Source: Arbacia lixula (lineage: Eukaryota; Echinodermata; Echinoidea; Arbacioida; Arbaciidae). Taken from it: a stretch of DNA of 64,000 nt. The stretch covers positions 8,604,038 to 8,668,037 of the forward strand of contig OZ022577.1 of assembly GCA_963669155.1 (NCBI GenBank), given 5' to 3'. Position numbers and translations under genes: made by a program. Below are positions 58,039 to 64,000 of the stretch, piece after piece. Positions within the stretch are counted from its first letter, which is position 1, and every line of letters starts with the position of its first letter. Below the pieces are notes generated by a model. The model was not told where the DNA came from, made no database searches, and saw nothing but the letters and a program-made list of their open reading frames with translations.

Positions 58039-60201
58039 TCACCTGCTGAAGAGTCCTTGGAAGGTGAACGACCTCTTGACCTTTGGCTTCTTGCTGATCA
58101 GCTCGCCTGTAAGGCCGGAGAGAAACAACAGAAAGAAGAGATTCCATTATCTTGATATCATTACACAAAAAATGTAGGATAGCTAAAAATCATCCCAATA
58201 TCTTACAAACAAATGAGATCTATGAATTCTATGTCGCTGTTTATATAACATAATGATTTATTCCATTATAATATATCACACAAAACAGTATAAAAACGCA
58301 ATTCAGACAAGTATGTCACTTTGATGAGCACATTACAGAAGTATTTTCTGTCTCTTCACATTAAAATTTAGAGGAAGCACATGATAACGAATGACTTCAT
58401 TATCTTTACCCCCTTTCTTTTCCTTTTCCTTTTGATTGTGCACATGGTTTACTTGTTATCAAGAAGTATCCAGACCAGATATTGTCTGATATCAAATTGG
58501 ATCCCTGACAAATGTCCTGATAATTTCCTTATAATCCTGATATAGTTGGTGACATTTTGAAAACTGCAACATACCATTATTTGAAAACGTTGCCAGATAA
58601 AGCTTGTCCATCTTGGTGCACAGTGCTGTCTTGGGTTCTCTCGTTGGTAATGCTCCGAAGACTGGTGCTGTTACCTCTATGGCAGCTCTGTGTGTAAATA
58701 AAAAGTAAGGCAGTTTTATAGAACTGATCACCATTCTTCTGGAGTACCCATATACAGTATGTTAGAGAACACATGTTCCTCTTCTTCATCCTTTTTTTTT
58801 TATTCAACTTTAATTTCCTATTTTTTTTTATTTCTGATATTATCATTATAAATTATTTATTAATCTATTTGTTATTCATTTAATTTATTTGCATCTATTC
58901 ATTTTGCCTTCTTCTTATTTTTATTATTATTATTATTTTTTTTTTTTTTTTGGGGGGGGGGGGGGTAAAGCAAACTAAATACACATTTCTGTTAAAGATC
59001 TACTACAATTGTTCTTCTTTGAAGTTCTTTGAAAATGTTGCTAAAATTGATATACCGTAAAATACAAGGTTATCTACATATTTCATCAAATTCAGAAACT
59101 GGGTACTTCTTTTTAGTTTCCAGAGCAAAAACCTGCTCAAAGGGGAAAATACACATATCCCCCAAATTGACATTTGATTGAGAAGTGAATCTGTTTTGGG
59201 GGACTCATTAATCAACTAATTTCTGGCAAAGAAGACAGGACCAACACTAACAAACAAATATATGTGCATCATTAATCAGAGTGACCACGTTCAAAATGAA
59301 CAAACACATATTTTCATGAAACACTTCATATATGCCCATTCATGCACTAAATAATGAGAAAACCAAACACACCCAAGATCAGTGTTCCTTAAAATCATGA
59401 ACTTTGAATGTTAGCACAAGGCATACAAGTGTGTGTACATTACAGTGACGTGAACAGATAACCATCATTACGATGCTGGCAGAATTAGCTCAACCAAGTT
59501 TTTGTTTGCATAACGGATTGGATATCTAGACAGCCATCTTGTAAGACTAGACTTTGATCGGGGTAATGAGGATTACGGCCTTAGACATGACCAAGATTTT
59601 ATGATTACTCTATGATGTTTTGTGCTTGTGACATCAGGCTTTACGAGGAAAAGGTTTCTTTCAATATGGGGAATATCAATATTTACCAAATTCAGGATTA
59701 GAAATTAATGAAGATCTAGAATAATCACTGTCCAACTCAACTATCAAATCTGCAAAGTCACTTCTATTTTTGTGTAACTATCAAATAAAATTCATAAGTT
59801 CATTCAGCTTCATTCAAAACTAATATTCACAAATGGTGAAATGGGACCACTTAATTAAAGGTTGGATAATGATTTGAATTATCGGCAAATATCAAACATC
59901 ATTATTTATTTTCATCAAACTACATGTAATACAGGTGTACCAACATGATTATAAATAAATTCCATTCCAGAATTTGTATTCTTGTACTCTTTCTCTTTAC
60001 AAGTTTGATCATCATGGTCACTTTGGTGAGGGGTTGAAATGTGCTATTTATAGACCAAGAGTAAGATGAAGAAATAGGTATGACCTGGTCCTGGGTGGGG
60101 GTATCAAGAGAGGTGAGGAAGGAAGGAAGGGGGTGTACCTTGGGGCCGCCATGGGGGCGTCAGGCTCATCTTGGTCCACACGGCTACTGTTATTCTCATT
60201 G
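58039..60201 (-). CDS. Unrecognised protein, last three exons
   Basis: Exons in transcript order: 60139-60201, 58575-58687, 58039-58106, all with AG acceptors and GT donors and compatible phases. They encode a polar stretch (NENNSSRVDQDEPDAPMAAP), then AAIEVTAPVFGALPTREP, KMDKLYLATFSNNG, and a basic C-terminus GELISKKPKVKRSFTFQGLF ending in SR and a TGA stop. The tail has a KKPKVKRSFT segment that looks like a nuclear localisation or basophilic kinase site; that is inference. The first of these exons needs two bases from an upstream exon. I do not recognise the family. Confidence 0.6.
58932..58966. repeat. Poly-T then poly-G run
   Basis: Adjacent homopolymers in an intron of the unrecognised gene, preceded by TTATTA repeats. 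Lengths are likely inexact. Confidence 0.9.
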
Positions 60202-63200
60202 CTGTTAGTGCAAAGTTAGTAGGCAAAGAAACAAAACAACAACACATAACAAAACGGCAAATATATACATTGTTAAGGCATTTGTGTAATTAATGAATAA
60301 AGGCAGTTGAGCGTGTATATACAGTAGATTATTTAACAACATGCTATGTTCATTTTGCATCTTGCATTGACTGTTAAGATGGGACTTTATGATGGTGTTA
60401 CTGAAATGAGAACCCTTGAGCAGAGGGTGAGGGGGGAAGTTGGGGATGCATGGGGATGCTTGATTGATGAGGGGGTGTGGTGCGGGCAACACTCCATAAA
60501 CCATTTCAGAAGTGCAGGTTTCCCCAGAAATTCAACCACCATAGTATATATGATACATTGAAGGTTGCTTCGGTGACGACCAAGACTTTAAGAAACCGTG
60601 TGCACACATGTCACTTGCTGTTTTGATTGCAGACAAAATCACCTTACTATCACACACACTAAGAGTGCAGATAGAACAAGGAAAACTGATTTAAAATTTG
60701 TGATAGACAATCACAAACCAGAAACTTAGCATACAGGAAATAAACAATTGCCCTTTTTTACTAAATGGTACAGTTCAAGTTAAAAAGGGACAGGCTTTCA
60801 TCCCAAATAATCATGTTTAAATCAGCTCATCTTAAGCACAGGAAGTGGTAACTGGTCAGTAATTGGTCAGCCTTTGAACAATAACCATCTATAAAGAAGT
60901 GTAATACAGCAACAGTTCTTAGAATTGGCACCATAGTACTTTCATTATCTGTCTCACAGCTTACTTCTATCTGTACAAATGAGTCTACTAAAGAAACAGT
61001 CCTTCAGAATATGAGCAGTAAACAATCTCCAACAACATAAAACCTCAAAAAGCTGGCTGCTATCAATACAAAGGGATCTATCACAGCAACATTTCTACAA
61101 AGAATGGACGGTACTTGATCTCCCAACAACATAATAAAACCTCAGAAGAGCTGGCTGTGATCTAGAAAGAGAGATCCTGTTTAGGGTACTGGTAGTAGCT
61201 CTTCCAGAGAATGGGTGCACTATTGAATAGTGAGTAATCTCCAACAGACCATAGGGGCTGGAAGTGCAACAATAGATGTGTGGGCACAATACACTAGGCT
61301 GGAAACCAGAGGCTTAACCACAAGCTCATCTCAACAACAAAAGTTTGGTTGAACCTTCCCATCCTACTTTCAGATTGAACTCATGTACAAGTTCTACACA
61401 CAAGTCCCATAAACCAGCAGCTTGCTTGATACATAAAGGGTTAACAAGTTTTTATACAGCATTTCCCCCACACAATAACAAAAATAAAATAGGAAAAAAG
61501 GTGTTGTTGGTTTGTTTGACATATCAAGGGTTGACACATTAAATACGTTAATACAGCACTTCCCTGTGCAATAACAAAAGGAAAGAGGACAAAAAGGGTT
61601 GTTGTGGCATGGTTTCAATGGAAGGCTTTAACCAGGGGTAGCTATCTATCTGCCCCCAATGGGGGAAGCTATTCAGCTACCCCCACTAGCTGGGGGAGGG
61701 CTATTCATCCACCCCTGTAATGCCCAGCTTTGATACAGCACCAATTCACTCTCTAGATAGAACACAAATCGCCTTTCAATGCAGATTCCTGTTTATTGCC
61801 CCTAAATAGCCCAATACCAAGAAACACCACAGAAGGGACTGGTAAGTGTTTTCAGAGAAGGGCAATACATTCCACCCACATGAGCAAACAGAGGGGAATA
61901 ACAAGTTAGTTGTGGGGGATACTTTTCAAACAAGTTGTCATGAGACAAACAACTTGCAATACCTTTTGCATCACACCCTATGAGAGAAAATCACTTTCCA
62001 CAGTGGCTCTTTTGGAATTCTTTTTCGCTTGTATTGCGAGGGCTGACTTGCCCTGTGCCCCAGCATATTTGTTTTCACTGATAGAGAGGTACATTCAACC
62101 CTGTGTGCAAGCAAGTACATTAACTTGTACAGACACCCTAGTACAATGCAATATCCAATCAACTGTATAGAAAGACCATTGTTTTAAAACCTCAAAATAT
62201 ATTTGAGTATATTTAAGCAGAGAGGCCAAAGAGAGCTTGTACACCATTAAACGTTCAACCTCCGACAAATGTGAAGTCAGATGATGAAAGTGCTCACTAC
62301 TACATCTAACCTTACAGCAGAGAAGGTAACAACAATCAATATAGAGAAGCAACAATCACCAAACCACAGGGACACTAGATTTCTACCTTTACTTCCTATA
62401 TTACGTAACAGCTGATAAGTGGTTATTATCAGGGAAAGGGTAATTAAGTCAGGGAATCTCTCAAAAATTAAGGAAGGATGATCTATCTATTGGTTGTGCA
62501 TCCTCATTTCCCATTTGCACTGTTCACTTTCTGATAACGGTAGCAAAAAATCAGCCCACACTGATCTTTCTTTATTTCTGTTTTTGGGACAGGGGAAGGT
62601 GTCAAAGTTTGGGTTTCCTATGCAGACGCTATCTCATATTCTATTGACTGCCTCCTATTTTAGGGTAGTGGGAAATAATTCTGGGTCATCAGAAAACAAA
62701 ACTGAAAAACGAGAAAAAAATGGTAAATTTACTTATTGATACATGTTCCAATGCATGAGATATAAATAATATCAAAGTCAAAACATTTCTACAAAGTGAA
62801 CTTCTGTTAGTCAAATGAGTCATGGACATAACACAAAATAACTCAAAACAAAACAAAATATGTAATGGTTTGGATGACAGTGGGTTTGTTTGGTCTGCAC
62901 AATTGCTTGACGTGAGATAAATCCAATAAAATAAAACAAGAGGTATCATATCTGTTTTATTCCTGGCATGAAGAATATTCACAAAGATATATATTTTGGC
63001 TAAATAAAGCATATATTGCTTTGTGATTAAAACAACTACTAATTGAATGAAACATATTTAAAATCAATGCAAATGTTAGAAAATGAAAATATATCTCAAA
63101 GGGCAATTGGTACATTGTGCAGATCAGTTTACCAATTACTGGTTCTTTTTTTCTCATTTATTTGTTAATAATGTTGTGACACACTTCAAATCAAACTGAG

Positions 63201-63286
63201 GAGACACTTCAAAAACCAATGTTACAACAATTAAGAACACAGCATCGTTTCTACTATTGGGACTGTATCACTTGCTGTGTACTTAC
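60202..63286. other. Long intron or intergenic stretch, nothing recognised
   Basis: Contains tandem-like segments with AACAACATAAAACCTC at 61030 and 61125 and CACAATAACAAAAATAAAAT / GCAATAACAAAAGG near 61470 and 61570. No exon could be supported. Confidence 0.45.
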
Positions 63287-63717
63287 TGCTCTTTTTTGCA
63301 TCTTGGGAAAGTAGAACTGCAGAATCAAAACCAACCAAACATCAAAATAAGAATGACAAGTTGGCTACATTCCATTTGGTTTTGACAAATTAAGAGCAAC
63401 CATGCATTTAACCTTCAGAGGATATTATGCAGTAGAGTCAAAGGCAAGGGTAGTAGTAGTATTTAATATGGGCCTTTATCATAGCAGACATTTTCTGCCA
63501 TATCATTTATGCTCAAATTTCGTTAAAGCTGAAAGATCTTATCATTTCAAGGGAAAATTCCCTCTTAGTATTCCGAAATAAAACTAGAATAGGACCATGG
63601 ACTACTTTAATTACAGGCCCAGTAGTCTTTACAACTTCTACCCCTTACCTTTAAATTGCTTTTAGTTGAAGCAAGAAGCTCATTCTGCGTGTTCACAACA
63701 GTAGTTATGCTCGACAT
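63287..63717 (-). CDS. Possible first exons of the unrecognised gene
   Basis: An ATG at 63715-63717 opens MSSITTVVNTQNELLASTKS and three more residues, ending in phase 0 at a GTAAGG donor (exon 63649-63717). A 30-nt candidate exon 63287-63316 (FYFPKMQKRA) has a good GCAG acceptor and GTAAGT donor. To reach the exon at 60201 a further exon of length 2 modulo 3 would be needed between 60.2 and 63.3 kb; I could not find it. The link to the 3' exons is therefore unproven. Confidence 0.35.
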
Positions 63718-63929
63718 GTTACTGGCTTAAGTTTTATACACATACATGATTCTCTGTATTTTCATTACTTGTGACAATAATGAATTGCTTATTATGTTAC
63801 TTGCATTATTTTGAATATCAACACTTGCAAAATAAGAAGGCTAGCATTGGATGTATTTTGTGACAAGCAACTGAAGAAAGCGTGGAAATCAAGGAAATAA
63901 GGAAAATATATATGAAAATAATAGAAAGG

Positions 63930-64000
63930 GTAAGAAGAAAGATAAAGAAAGAGGAGGGGGAGACACATAGATAGAGACAAAGAGAGAGAGAGAGGGAGAG
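63930..64000. repeat. GA-rich simple repeat at the right edge
   Basis: AGAAAGATAAAGAAAG passing into GAGAGAGAGAGA up to the window end. Confidence 0.9.

Overview
This is a eukaryotic, metazoan window: AT-rich, with short coding exons separated by introns with canonical GT-AG borders, many microsatellites, and fragments of non-LTR, Penelope-like and small inverted-repeat DNA elements. The residue-level similarity of the conserved genes to vertebrate proteins, together with very frequent TACATGTA-type strings and the repeat content, suggests a marine invertebrate deuterostome, most likely an echinoderm; this placement is inference. No bacterial-type operon, CRISPR array, tRNA or rRNA gene was seen.

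Layout. (1) 753-27069, minus strand: the N-terminal half (30 exons, about 1085 codons, all joining in frame) of KNTC1/ROD, the large subunit of the kinetochore RZZ complex. The gene runs off the left edge. Its introns hold a degenerate LINE, a gag-like retroelement fragment, several MITEs, a 74-bp minisatellite, a 106-bp-arm hairpin and G-rich and homopurine tracts. (2) 27070-29925: KNTC1 5' flank with E2F and NRF1 sites, then mostly featureless DNA and a small arginine-rich putative exon. (3) 29930-32064, plus strand: a two-coding-exon gene for a 99-residue single-pass membrane protein resembling SMIM26, with a YY1/NRF1 promoter that also exists nearby as a decayed inverted copy. (4) 35369-47528 and beyond, minus strand: a complete TTC8/BBS8 gene (500 aa, 11 coding exons) with a 5'UTR exon near 47.5 kb. 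The long first intron holds a Penelope-like GIY-YIG fragment next to a 200-N assembly gap. (5) 47803-49582, plus strand: MAD2L1BP (p31comet), 233 aa in two exons, divergent from TTC8 over a short GC-rich promoter. Its intron carries two nested small transposons with 8-bp target duplications. (6) 49583-58038: intergenic/UTR DNA with repeats. (7) 58039-63717, minus strand: the 3' end and a possible 5' end of an unrecognised gene with a basic C-terminal tail.

Functional picture. KNTC1 (recruits Mad1-Mad2 and dynein to kinetochores) and p31comet (with TRIP13 dismantles Mad2 complexes) act at opposite ends of the spindle checkpoint and lie about 20 kb apart. TTC8 is a BBSome subunit that acts at the cilium, and SMIM26 is a mitochondrial protein in vertebrates. 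Nothing in the sequence demonstrates joint regulation except the shared TTC8/MAD2L1BP promoter. I did not find convincing evidence of an undescribed multi-gene system. The most distinctive signals are the inverted promoter duplication at SMIM26, the long intronic hairpin in KNTC1 and the nested MITEs.
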